Source: Actinobacillus ureae ATCC 25976 | Lineage (GTDB): Bacteria > Pseudomonadota > Gammaproteobacteria > Enterobacterales > Pasteurellaceae | Reading direction: 5' to 3' | Assembly (NCBI RefSeq): GCF_000188255.1 | Contig: NZ_GL831081.1 | Span: 458,830 to 491,418 of the forward strand | DNA: 32,589 nucleotides | In this document: positions 25,522 through 32,589 of the stretch, one piece after another | Layout: each line of letters begins with the position of its first letter | Position numbering within the stretch: position 1 is the first letter of the stretch | The notes under the pieces: model-generated | What the model saw: only the letters and a program-made list of their open reading frames with translations | What the model was told of the DNA's origin: nothing | Database searches by the model: none | Program-made: the position numbers and the translations under genes

Positions 25522-26415
25522 GTGAATATTAGAGATTTAGAATATTTAATTGCCTTAGCAGATTATAAACACTTCCGCCGTGCGGCTGATGCCTGTAATG
25601 TGAGCCAGCCGACACTCAGCGGTCAAATTCGCAAATTAGAAGACGAATTAGGTACGGTTTTACTTGAGCGCACTAGCCGAAAAGTATTATTTACGCAAGC
25701 CGGTTTAACTTTGGTTGAACAAGCTAAAGCTGTATTACGTGAAGTAAAAGTGCTAAAAGAGATGGCAAGTAACCAAGGTAAAGAAATGTCCGGTCCACTT
25801 CATGTCGGCATCATCCCAACACTTGGTCCCTATCTTTTACCACTTGTATTGCCTGCGTTAAAATCGGCGTTTCCCGAACTAGAACTTTATGTTTACGAGC
25901 TACAAACTTCACAATTGGTAGATCAACTTGAGTCCGGTCAATTAGACTGCGGTATCCTAGCGTTTGTAAAAGAAAGCGAACCATTTATCGAAGTACCTAT
26001 TTTCAACGAGCAAATGTTATTAGCCGTATCACAACAACATGAATGGGCTGCACAAAAAGGCTTAGATATTAGTGCACTAAAAGACAAAGAATTGCTCTTT
26101 TTAAACGATGGTCACTGTTTACGTACCCAAACCTTAGATTATTGTTTATCTGTCGGCGCCAAAGAAAGCACGCATTTTAAAGCGACTAACTTAGAAACAT
26201 TACGTAATATGGTAGCAGCAAATGCCGGCATTTCACTGATTCCAGAATTAGCAGCTAAATCGTGTGAAGGCTTAAAATACCTCGCCTTTAACGATCCAAA
26301 ACCATATCGTTCTGTGGGACTAATTTATCGCCCTGGTTCACCATTACGCCTTCGTTACAAGCGCCTTGCAAAAGAAGTTGCAAATATTATGAAGCAAGAG
26401 AACATCAATGAGTAA
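25522..26415 (+). CDS. oxyR: Hydrogen-peroxide sensor and LysR-family regulator OxyR
   Basis: Senses peroxide through a disulfide and activates antioxidant genes. The 297-residue LysR protein has the N-terminal winged helix ([40 protein letters not shown]) and an effector domain with the redox cysteines at 199 and 208 ([13 protein letters not shown]), exactly as in E. coli OxyR. GTG start with GGGAG five bases before it. Its last eight bases overlap the fabR start, and a third gene overlaps that, so the three form one operon. The hybrid peroxidase gene is divergent. Confidence 0.96.
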   Translation: MNIRDLEYLIALADYKHFRRAADACNVSQPTLSGQIRKLEDELGTVLLERTSRKVLFTQAGLTLVEQAKAVLREVKVLKEMASNQGKEMSGPLHVGIIPTLGPYLLPLVLPALKSAFPELELYVYELQTSQLVDQLESGQLDCGILAFVKESEPFIEVPIFNEQMLLAVSQQHEWAAQKGLDISALKDKELLFLNDGHCLRTQTLDYCLSVGAKESTHFKATNLETLRNMVAANAGISLIPELAAKSCEGLKYLAFNDPKPYRSVGLIYRPGSPLRLRYKRLAKEVANIMKQENINE

Positions 26416-27040
26416 TATCGGTATTCGTGCACAGCAAAAAGAAAAAACACGCAGAGCGTTAGTCGATGCGGCATTTAACCAATTAAGCGCTGAAAAAAGC
26501 TTTTCTAACCTCAGCTTACGAGAAGTGGCAAGAGAAGCCGGCATTGCGCCAACCTCGTTCTATCGTCATTTTAAAGATATGGACGAATTAGGCTTAGCAA
26601 TGGTGTATGAGTCGGGCTTATTGCTTCGCCAGCTTATGCGCCAAGCTCGTAAACGTATTGAAAACGGCGGAAGCGTGGTTGCAGTTTCAACCGAAACCTT
26701 TTTTGAATTTATTACGGATAGACCGAACGTTTTCCGTTTACTGCTCCGAGAAAGTTCCGGTACTTCACTGGCTTTCCGTACTGCCGCATCACGAGAAATT
26801 CAGCATTTTATTGCGGAATTAACCGACTATATTATGAGTAAAGATGTCAGCAGTAGTCGTGAAATCGCCCATATCCAAGCGGAAGGACTGATGACGATTG
26901 TGTTTACTGCTGGCGCTTATGCGCTTGATATGAACACGCAAGAACGTGAAAAACTGAAAAAGCGAGTAATTATGCAGCTCAGAATGCTTACTCGTGGTGC
27001 GGCTTCTTACACTTATAGCCATACAGAGGATCACCAATAA
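26408..27040 (+). CDS. fabR: TetR-family regulator FabR-like
   Basis: A repressor related to FabR, which tunes unsaturated fatty-acid synthesis (fabA, fabB) in E. coli. The 210-residue protein has the N-terminal TetR helix-turn-helix ([50 protein letters not shown]) and an all-helical ligand domain. It starts inside the end of oxyR (ATGAGTAA overlap), implying translational coupling, and its stop overlaps the next start (TAATG). In E. coli fabR also lies near oxyR, which supports the name. Confidence 0.85.
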   Translation: MSNIGIRAQQKEKTRRALVDAAFNQLSAEKSFSNLSLREVAREAGIAPTSFYRHFKDMDELGLAMVYESGLLLRQLMRQARKRIENGGSVVAVSTETFFEFITDRPNVFRLLLRESSGTSLAFRTAASREIQHFIAELTDYIMSKDVSSSREIAHIQAEGLMTIVFTAGAYALDMNTQEREKLKKRVIMQLRMLTRGAASYTYSHTEDHQ

Positions 27041-27555
27041 TGCAGAACAAAAACTCTATGCTTTTCCGTTCCGGTAAAAATTTGCTTGTTTACGGGCTAA
27101 TGTTTATCATGCTAAGTATTGCAGTTGATTGGTATCGCAAACCTAGCGAGCCAAATGCGTTCGCTCAACAGGTTTTCTACGATTTGCAGCAACAGCCGAA
27201 AGTGATTGCACAATTAAGCCATCAAAAACCGATGTTGCTCTACTTTTGGGGCAGTTGGTGTAACTATTGTAAATTCACCTCACCAGCAGTGCAGCAATTG
27301 ATGGATGACAAAGTAGCAGTGTTAAGCGTCGCGCTCAAATCCGGAGATCCGCAGCAGGTGGCGGATTACCTTAACCAAGAAAATTACCACTTCCCTGTCA
27401 TCAATGATCCTGATGGCGAAATATCTAAAAGCTGGGACATCCAAGCCACACCGACGATATTAATCATAAAAGACGGTAAGGTTGTACAGCATACAACAGG
27501 GCTAACAAGCTATTGGGGACTTAAAGTCCGTTTATGGCTGAGTAGCCTAACTTAA
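27040..27555 (+). CDS. Membrane-anchored thioredoxin-like disulfide oxidoreductase (ScsD/TlpA type)
   Basis: A 171-residue protein with an N-terminal signal anchor (about 15-29) and a periplasmic thioredoxin fold. The active site is CNYC (Cys74-Cys77, in FWGSWCNYCKF) and the cis-proline is in DIQATPTILII. The layout matches ScsD/DsbE-like periplasmic reductases; the substrate is unknown. No other scs or ccm gene is beside it. It is translationally coupled to fabR through a one-base overlap (TAATG) and ends in an uptake-signal hairpin, so it is last in the oxyR operon. Confidence 0.85.
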   Translation: MQNKNSMLFRSGKNLLVYGLMFIMLSIAVDWYRKPSEPNAFAQQVFYDLQQQPKVIAQLSHQKPMLLYFWGSWCNYCKFTSPAVQQLMDDKVAVLSVALKSGDPQQVADYLNQENYHFPVINDPDGEISKSWDIQATPTILIIKDGKVVQHTTGLTSYWGLKVRLWLSSLT

Positions 27556-27560
27556 AATTC

Positions 27561-27606
27561 AAGCGGTCTGATTTGTCAATTTTTCTGCAAATCAGACCGC
27601 TTTAGC
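27561..27606 (+). terminator. Uptake-signal stem-loop ending the oxyR operon
   Basis: AAGCGGTCTGATTTG (27561-27575) and its exact complement (27588-27602) form a 15-bp stem with a 12-base T-rich loop. The T run after it is short, so it may be a weak terminator or a block to 3' exonucleases. Confidence 0.7.
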
Positions 27607-27620
27607 ATATAGAGAACATT

Positions 27621-29936
27621 ATGATAGTAGATCCTAATTACCAACAAGAACTCGAGAAATACGAGAATCCCGTCCCAAGTCGGGAATTTATTTTAAACAC
27701 CATTCGAGAATTTGATGCACCGATGAGTCGTGAAGAATTGCTCGAAGCGTTTCATATTTATGACGAAGAACGTATCGAAGGTGTTCGTCGCCGCTTACGT
27801 GCGATGGAAAATGACGGGCAATTAATTTTTACCAAACGTAAACGTTATGCCCTGCCGGAAAAAATGGATTTGATTAAAGGTACGGTTGTCGGTCACCGTG
27901 ACGGCTACGGCTTTTTGCAAGTAGAAGGCAGAGAAAAAGGCGATGATTGGTTTATTCCGAATAACCAAATGACACGAGTGATGCACGGTGATTTTGTGCT
28001 TGCTCAGCCAAACGGAACCGATCGCCCAGGTCGTCGTGAAGTACGTATTGTGCGTGTATTAGAAGCTCGCAAAAAACAAATTGTCGGCCGTTTCTTCCTT
28101 GAAAGTGGCATCGGTTTTGTTGTGCCGGATGACAGTCGCCTCACTCAAGATATTTTAATTCCTGACGATCAGCGTATGGGTGTAAGAATGGGGCAAGTGG
28201 TTGTAGTGGAACTGCAAGAACGCAAAGCGAGTTTCAACCGCCCAGTCGGTTTTATCACCGAAATCTTAGGCGATAACCTCGCACCGGGTATGGAAATCGA
28301 AATCGCATTACGTAATCACGATATTCCGCACGTTTGGCCGGAAGGTGTAGAAAAACAGATTCGCCAATTTAATGAAGAAGTACCGGAAGAAACTAAGCTC
28401 GGTCGAGTGGATCTACGTGATTTACCATTAGTCACGATTGATGGCGAGAGTGCCAGAGATTTTGACGATGCCGTTTTTGCTAGAAAAGAAGCGGATGGTT
28501 GGCGTTTATGGGTGGCGATTGCCGATGTAAGCTATTACGTTCGCCCGAAAACCGCACTTGATTTAGAAGCGGCAAACCGTGGTAACTCGGTTTACTTCCC
28601 AAATCGAGTTATTCCAATGTTACCAGAGATTTTATCAAACGGTTTATGTTCATTAAATCCGCAAGTTGACCGCTTATGTTTGGTAGCGGAAATGAGTGTA
28701 TCCTCAAAAGGCGAACTGACCGATTATAAATTTTACGAAGCGGTAATGAACTCACACGCCCGTTTAACCTATACCAAAGTCTGGAAAATATTAGAAGGCG
28801 ATGAAGCATTACGTGAGCGTTATGCGCCACTTGTGCCTCATTTAGAAACCTTGAACGAAATGTTCCAAGTGTTAGTAAAAACCCGCCAAAATCGTGGTGC
28901 AATCGAATTTGAAACCGTTGAAAACCAATTTATTTTCAATCCGCAAGGCAGAATCGAACGGATTGAACCGCTGATTCGCAACGATGCACATAAAATTATC
29001 GAAGAATGTATGATTTTAGCCAATATTGCTTCGGCTCGTTTTGTCGAAAAAGCAAATGAGCCGGCGTTATTCCGTATTCATGATAAACCAAGCGAAGAAA
29101 AACTAACCAGTTTTAAATCCTTTATCAAAGAGTGTGGACTGACATGGAATGTAGGTTTAGATCCTGAACCGAAAGACTATGCCGAGCTGATTGAACAGCT
29201 TGCAGATCGCCCGGATCGTGAGTTAATTCAAACTATGTTACTTCGCTCACTTAAACAGGCGGTATATGCGGCAGACAATGTGGGGCATTTCGGTTTAGCG
29301 TTAACCGAGTATGCTCACTTTACTTCGCCGATTCGTCGTTATCCGGATTTACTGTTACACCGTGCAATTAAGTATTTGATTGAAAAAGAAAAAGGTAACA
29401 CTCACAATTATACGGACGGTGGTGGCTACCACTATAAATTGGACGACATCGATCAATTTGGTGATAAATGTTCTGCAACCGAGCGCCGTGCGGACGAAGC
29501 AACCCGTGAAGTAGCAGATTGGCTGAAATGTGAATTTATGCAAGATCATCTCGGTGAAACGTTCGAAGGGGTGATTTCAAGCGTCACCGGTTTCGGTTTA
29601 TTCGTTAAAATCAATGAGCTACTAATTGACGGTTTAGTACATATTTCAACATTAGATAACGATTACTATCATTATGATGCAGACAGACAACGTTTAGTCG
29701 GCGGTAGTGGCATTATTTACCGCTTAGGTGATCCGGTAAAAGTGAAAGTAATTAATGTGAGCTTAGATGATAAGAAAATCGATTTTGCGCTAATCGGTAA
29801 TTTGCGCAAAGGGATTGCAGTGGGCAAAACGGCGAAGCAGAAAGCGAAAAAAGTTGGCGATAAACCAATCTTTAAAGAGCCGAAAACCATCAAAGCAACA
29901 AAGTCGAAGCCAAAAAAAAGAAAAAGCGGCTTGTAA
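27621..29936 (+). CDS. rnr: Ribonuclease R
   Basis: A 3'-5' exoribonuclease that degrades structured RNA, including rRNA and mRNA. The 771-residue protein has an N-terminal winged-helix and cold-shock region (FGFLQVEG-like GYGFLQVEG at about 95), the RNB catalytic domain ([16 protein letters not shown] with the metal-binding aspartates; [18 protein letters not shown]), and the S1 domain ([20 protein letters not shown]). The short basic tail ends KPKKRKSGL. The tail stops soon after an A8 tract. One base fewer there would give a 21-residue longer lysine-rich end, which looks like the ancestral tail. ATG start after AGAGAA. A Hin-type uptake core lies at 28551-28559. Confidence 0.96.
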   Translation: MIVDPNYQQELEKYENPVPSREFILNTIREFDAPMSREELLEAFHIYDEERIEGVRRRLRAMENDGQLIFTKRKRYALPEKMDLIKGTVVGHRDGYGFLQVEGREKGDDWFIPNNQMTRVMHGDFVLAQPNGTDRPGRREVRIVRVLEARKKQIVGRFFLESGIGFVVPDDSRLTQDILIPDDQRMGVRMGQVVVVELQERKASFNRPVGFITEILGDNLAPGMEIEIALRNHDIPHVWPEGVEKQIRQFNEEVPEETKLGRVDLRDLPLVTIDGESARDFDDAVFARKEADGWRLWVAIADVSYYVRPKTALDLEAANRGNSVYFPNRVIPMLPEILSNGLCSLNPQVDRLCLVAEMSVSSKGELTDYKFYEAVMNSHARLTYTKVWKILEGDEALRERYAPLVPHLETLNEMFQVLVKTRQNRGAIEFETVENQFIFNPQGRIERIEPLIRNDAHKIIEECMILANIASARFVEKANEPALFRIHDKPSEEKLTSFKSFIKECGLTWNVGLDPEPKDYAELIEQLADRPDRELIQTMLLRSLKQAVYAADNVGHFGLALTEYAHFTSPIRRYPDLLLHRAIKYLIEKEKGNTHNYTDGGGYHYKLDDIDQFGDKCSATERRADEATREVADWLKCEFMQDHLGETFEGVISSVTGFGLFVKINELLIDGLVHISTLDNDYYHYDADRQRLVGGSGIIYRLGDPVKVKVINVSLDDKKIDFALIGNLRKGIAVGKTAKQKAKKVGDKPIFKEPKTIKATKSKPKKRKSGL

Positions 29937-29985
29937 AACCGCAAAAAAAGCTAAGAAACCAGCAGCAACTAAACGTAAGAAATAG
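29912..29985 (+). other. A8 tract and out-of-frame basic tail of rnr
   Basis: The A8 run (29912-29919) precedes the annotated stop TAA (29934-29936). In the frame reached by losing one A, the next stop is TAG at 29983-29985. The bases between encode a lysine/alanine-rich peptide ([21 protein letters not shown]), in keeping with the basic tails of RNase R proteins. This could be a fixed frameshift, a strain polymorphism, polymerase slippage during transcription, or a sequencing error. Confidence 0.6.
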
Positions 29986-30030
29986 CGAATAAGCGGTCAA
30001 ATTTGCAAAATTTTTTACAAATTCTACCGT

Positions 30031-30084
30031 TTGTCAGCGCTAAAATTTGAACTATCATAGCCTAGCCAAAACTAGGCTATTTTT
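30031..30084 (+). promoter_or_regulatory. Promoter of the lipoprotein gene overlapping an rnr terminator hairpin
   Basis: TTGTCA (30031-30036) and TATCAT (30053-30058), 16 bases apart, form a plausible promoter. TAGCCTAG (30058-30065) and CTAGGCTA (30072-30079), followed by five T, form a hairpin that would terminate rnr. If both work, the hairpin straddles the start of the lipoprotein message. Confidence 0.5.
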
Positions 30085-30099
30085 ATCGGAACTATTTAT

Positions 30100-30561
30100 A
30101 TGAATAAACTTAAACTTATTTTTTTAATTTCAACACTGACAACTTTATTTGCTTGTTCCCCTTCGCCGACTAAAAAAGCGAAAACAGGTTATTTAAAGGA
30201 TAATATTAGTCAAACCGAATTAGCAAACCGAGCTAACTATAAGCGCTATCATTATCTTTGTAGCAATTTTGAAACCGGTACAAGTTCTTACTTATCCAGC
30301 TACTTTCCGCTTTCAAGAGAAAGTCGTATGAAAGATAACTTCGGCTTCTACTTCCAATTAGACGGCGGGAAAATTGAACCGTTTGATCATATTGAAAATA
30401 AAACGCTCAATGCACGAGGTTCTCGTTTTGAAGTAACTTATCGCTCATACAATCCAATTCAAGGCAGCTATGTTGACTTCATTGCACGTGAGCAAAGTTC
30501 TGCTTATTATCGCAATATCAATGGTGTTCGAGTACCTTGGCTAAATTGTCGAGAAAGCTAA
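30100..30561 (+). CDS. Small lipoprotein of unknown function
   Basis: A 153-residue protein with a lipoprotein signal peptide: basic MNKLK, a hydrophobic core, and the lipobox LFAC with Cys19 as the lipidation site. The mature part is about 135 residues, rich in Tyr, Ser and Asn. It has two further cysteines far apart (Cys54 in YHYLCSNF and Cys150 in WLNC) that could form a disulfide. That pairing faintly resembles lysozyme-inhibitor (MliC-type) lipoproteins, but the family motifs are not convincing, so no function is assigned. The ribosome site is weak (CGGA). It is monocistronic, between rnr and the small RNA locus. Confidence 0.8.
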   Translation: MNKLKLIFLISTLTTLFACSPSPTKKAKTGYLKDNISQTELANRANYKRYHYLCSNFETGTSSYLSSYFPLSRESRMKDNFGFYFQLDGGKIEPFDHIENKTLNARGSRFEVTYRSYNPIQGSYVDFIAREQSSAYYRNINGVRVPWLNCRES

Positions 30562-30670
30562 ACCTCAGTAAAAGTTTCATTATGCAAATACTTGTAACTT
30601 TTGGATCTATGTTAGTTTGTTTTTAGCTTGAATCAACATTTAAAAAATTCTATTATCACCAAAGTTAAAT

Positions 30671-30740
30671 GATAAAGATTCTCATTTGTAAGCATTTGTA
30701 AAGCCTCTTGCTTAATTACTTGAGAATTATTATCATTAAC
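30671..30740 (+). promoter_or_regulatory. Two Fur boxes and the promoter of a small RNA
   Basis: The proximal box (30722-30740) matches the 19-base Fur consensus at 15 positions and covers the -10. The distal box (30671-30689) matches at about 13. The promoter is TTGCTT (30708-30713), a 17-base spacer, and TATCAT (30731-30736). Repressor over the -10 with a second upstream site is the classic layout for iron repression. The matches were counted by eye. Confidence 0.75.
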
Positions 30741-30742
30741 TC

Positions 30743-30812
30743 ACTTCAAAAATAATAGGTAATCACTCCAACTCTTACGCCTCATTCCCCCACAAAATGA
30801 GGCGTTTTTTTT
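30743..30812 (+). ncRNA. Fur-regulated small RNA candidate (HrrF/RyhB-type role)
   Basis: A transcript of about 70 bases is predicted, from seven bases after the -10 to the T8 run of a strong terminator. The terminator stem is GCCTCATT (30779-30786) with AATGAGGC (30796-30803), and its loop contains five C. No open frame with a ribosome site fits in it. The unpaired 5' half contains CACTCC and AACTC, able to pair with GGAG-type ribosome sites. H. influenzae has a Fur-controlled small RNA called HrrF, reported as conserved in Pasteurellaceae. Whether this is its orthologue cannot be decided without alignment. Promoter, Fur boxes and terminator are seen; the RNA itself is inferred. Confidence 0.65.
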
Positions 30813-30832
30813 CGTCTATTGCCGATTAAGCC

Positions 30833-30861
30833 TTATCAATCACAACGTATCTCGTTATAAT
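30833..30861 (+). promoter_or_regulatory. Promoter of tyrS
   Basis: TTATCA (30833-30838), a 17-base spacer and a perfect TATAAT (30856-30861), predicting a 5' leader of about 39 bases. No T-box or attenuator-like hairpin fits in such a short leader. Confidence 0.7.
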
Positions 30862-30906
30862 AGATTCTATTTTCATATTTAAAACAAGATATAAGGAATC
30901 AAGCAA

Positions 30907-32097
30907 ATGGCTCAATCTATTGAAGCAACATTAGCCGAACTGAAACGCGGTGTTGAAAATATTTATTCTGAAGAAGATTTAATTGAAAAATTAAAAGAAA
31001 ATCGTCCGTTACGCGTTAAATTAGGCGCAGATCCGACAGCCCCCGATATTCACTTAGGCCATACCGTTGTTTTAAATAAACTCCGCCAATTCCAACAGCT
31101 TGGTCATGAAGTGATTTTCTTAATCGGTGATTTTACCGGTATGGTAGGTGACCCTTCAGGTAAAAACTCAACTCGTCCACCGTTAACGCGCGAAGACGTA
31201 TTACGTAATGCGGAAACTTACAAACAACAATTATTCAAGATCTTAGATCCAAATAAAACTCGTGTGGCATTCAACTCCGAATGGTTAGGTAAATTAGGTA
31301 CCGAAGGTATGATTCGCCTTGCATCTAATTACACAGTTGCACGTATGCTTGAGCGTGACGATTTCAAAAAACGTTTTGCCAATAACCAATCTATCGCAAT
31401 CCACGAATTTATTTATCCGTTACTCCAAGGCCATGACTCTGTAGCTCTAGAAGCGGATGTTGAGTTAGGTGGTACAGACCAAACCTTTAACTTATTAGTT
31501 GGTCGTGAGTTACAAAAATCAGCGGGTCAAAAACCGCAAGTAGCAATGACATTACCTCTACTTGTCGGCTTAGACGGTGAGAAAAAAATGTCAAAATCAC
31601 TTGGTAACTATATCGGTGTAACAGATGTACCAAGCGATATGTTCGGTAAAGTGATGTCGATTTCAGACGAATTAATGTGGGATTGGTATAATCTACTTTC
31701 ATTCCGTCCATTAGACGAGATTGCCCAATTAAAAGCGGATGTTGCAGCGGGCAAAAACCCACGTGATGTGAAGATTCTTTTAGCGAAAGAGTTAATTGCT
31801 CGTTTCCACGATCAAGCAGCAGCAGATGCGGCGGAACAAGAGTTCATCAACCGTTTCCAAAAAGGGGGAATCCCAGATGAAATGCCGGAATTTACCTTTG
31901 AGGGCGAAATTGGTTTAGCTACCTTGTTAAAAGAAGCCGGTTTAGTCGCATCAACTTCAGAAGCGATTCGTTCAGCACAGCAAGGCGGCGTAAAAATTGA
32001 TGGTGAAAAAGTGGAAGACGTTCGTCAAAATGCACAACAAGGTACTTTTGTTTACCAAGTTGGTAAACGTAAATTTGCACGTGTAACAGTGAAATAA
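30907..32097 (+). CDS. tyrS: Tyrosyl-tRNA synthetase
   Basis: Charges tRNA-Tyr with tyrosine. The 396-residue class I synthetase has the HIGH-type motif HLGH (49-52), the tyrosine pocket segment [16 protein letters not shown], and KMSKS (227-231). The C-terminal S4-like RNA-binding domain follows (about 335-396; [27 protein letters not shown]). Length and sequence fit the TyrZ-like second type usual in Pasteurellaceae. AAGGA lies nine bases before the ATG. It is transcribed alone, ends in a strong terminator, and is the last core gene before a probable mobile region. Confidence 0.97.
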   Translation: MAQSIEATLAELKRGVENIYSEEDLIEKLKENRPLRVKLGADPTAPDIHLGHTVVLNKLRQFQQLGHEVIFLIGDFTGMVGDPSGKNSTRPPLTREDVLRNAETYKQQLFKILDPNKTRVAFNSEWLGKLGTEGMIRLASNYTVARMLERDDFKKRFANNQSIAIHEFIYPLLQGHDSVALEADVELGGTDQTFNLLVGRELQKSAGQKPQVAMTLPLLVGLDGEKKMSKSLGNYIGVTDVPSDMFGKVMSISDELMWDWYNLLSFRPLDEIAQLKADVAAGKNPRDVKILLAKELIARFHDQAAADAAEQEFINRFQKGGIPDEMPEFTFEGEIGLATLLKEAGLVASTSEAIRSAQQGGVKIDGEKVEDVRQNAQQGTFVYQVGKRKFARVTVK

Positions 32098-32110
32098 GTT
32101 CGCTATAAAT

Positions 32111-32141
32111 AAAAAAGGAAGCTTAAAAAGCTTCCTTTTTA
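32111..32141 (+). terminator. Terminator of tyrS
   Basis: GGAAGCTT (32117-32124) and AAGCTTCC (32128-32135) around three A, with an A run before and a T run after. It can act in both directions. Confidence 0.88.
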
Positions 32142-32191
32142 TTATGTATTCCTAATTAAACCATATTAGAAAATAAATCTAATATACTAAA

Positions 32192-32212
32192 AACACCATT
32201 AACTCTGGTGTT
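32192..32212. other. Unexplained hairpin downstream of tyrS
   Basis: AACACCA (32192-32198) and TGGTGTT (32206-32212) form a 7-bp stem around TTAACTC, without a T tract. It is preceded by TATACT (32183-32188), a possible -10 lacking a -35. The surrounding 32142-32285 holds no gene that I can see. Confidence 0.4.
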
Positions 32213-32285
32213 GCGAGCCATTAAAACTGCGAAAAATTCTACCCTTCAAAAATTCTTAGTTTTAGTGGTTAACTTAGCCAAAAAC

Positions 32286-32320
32286 AAAGCCCTTTAAACC
32301 AACTTTAAAGGGCTTTTAAA
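32286..32320. terminator. Bidirectional terminator after the methylase gene
   Basis: A perfect 13-bp stem (AAAGCCCTTTAAA at 32286-32298 with TTTAAAGGGCTTT at 32304-32316) and a 5-base loop. It lies just past the stop of the minus-strand gene, with A/T runs on both sides. Confidence 0.85.
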
Positions 32321-32324
32321 TTAT

Positions 32325-32589
32325 CTAGAACTTATAAACTAAATTATCTTCGTACCTACCATCACAACTTACAGTCGCGTTAAATGTAATACGCTTGTAG
32401 CCATCGAACATCTGCCAATTATCCCATTTATCTTCTATCATGGCGTTAATAAACTGGATAAATTCACTTTTATTAGAACTAAAGAAGATGTAGGGAGGCT
32501 TAGTTAAGTGAATAAGTCTTAAAAAATCAACCAAATCAAAATACCGAGCCTGCTTATAACTCTCTTGGCGAGTACATAAATATGGCGAG
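32325..32589 (-). CDS. DNA adenine methylase, phage type (3' part; runs off the window)
   Basis: The frame is open from the window edge (32589) to the TAA at 32325, giving 87 residues with no internal stop, so the start lies outside. The first residues visible are SPY, which with one residue more would give the D-[PS]-P-Y catalytic motif IV of N6-adenine methylases. The rest (YFDLVDFLRLI, KPPYIFFSSNKSEF, and the end RYEDNLVYKF) resembles adenine methylases of Haemophilus and Pasteurella prophages as I remember them. An internal TTG at 32534 is in frame but splits the conserved block and is unlikely to be the start. Function is moderately supported; an unrelated hypothetical protein remains possible. 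Confidence 0.55.
   Translation of the reverse strand, partial: SPYLCTRQESYKQARYFDLVDFLRLIHLTKPPYIFFSSNKSEFIQFINAMIEDKWDNWQMFDGYKRITFNATVSCDGRYEDNLVYKF

Noticed and set aside
27561-27602. Attenuator or riboswitch before rnr
   Set aside because: The long stem is an inverted uptake-signal pair like others in the window; no alternative pairing was found.

Overview
This window looks like the chromosome of a Pasteurellaceae bacterium of the Actinobacillus type (A. pleuropneumoniae or a close relative). Two things point there. The 9-mer ACAAGCGGT, core of the Apl-type DNA uptake signal, occurs again and again, singly and as inverted pairs between genes. The gene set is also family-typical: periplasmic ATP-dependent DNA ligase, oadGAB sodium pump, peroxiredoxin-glutaredoxin fusion next to oxyR, type 2 tyrS. 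The species call is inference.

Layout. 0.2-5.6 kb: a DUF5718-like gene, the competence-type ligase ligE behind a CRP-S-like site, and the oadGAB oxaloacetate decarboxylase operon. 5.7-13.0 kb: on the minus strand a type I restriction-modification locus reading hsdR, a broken accessory gene, hsdM, hsdS, followed by a DUF72 gene. 13.1-19.0 kb: a beta-hydroxyacid dehydrogenase, then a glutathione-dependent formaldehyde detoxification set (adhC, GST, fghA), split by a Phd/VapC-type toxin-antitoxin pair and ended by a metallo-hydrolase gene killed by two in-frame stops. 19.1-22.1 kb: an AraC regulator divergent from a thioredoxin, then a nitronate monooxygenase and a small thioredoxin-fold protein. 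22.1-27.6 kb: mpl divergent from fbp with a perfect CRP core between them, then the peroxiredoxin-glutaredoxin gene divergent from oxyR-fabR-thioredoxin. 27.6-32.1 kb: rnr with a frameshift-prone A8 tract at its end, an unknown lipoprotein, a Fur-controlled small RNA candidate, and tyrS. The last 265 bases hold the 3' part of a probable phage-type DNA adenine methylase, suggesting that a prophage or island starts just beyond tyrS.

How the parts fit. Much of 14-27.6 kb serves thiol and oxidant or aldehyde stress: AdhC and FghA oxidise the glutathione-formaldehyde adduct, the Prx-Grx hybrid removes peroxide with glutathione, and OxyR probably controls it. adhC and the GST-fghA operon share a roughly 60-bp near-identical promoter segment with a 19-bp spacer, as expected for MerR-family (NmlR-like) control.

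The most rewarding non-coding signals are the Fur-boxed small RNA at 30671-30812, the CRP-S-like site at 1077-1092, the duplicated promoter at 14051 and 16186, and the homopolymer-linked frameshifts at 9681 and 29912. No rRNA, tRNA, CRISPR array or intact insertion sequence was seen.
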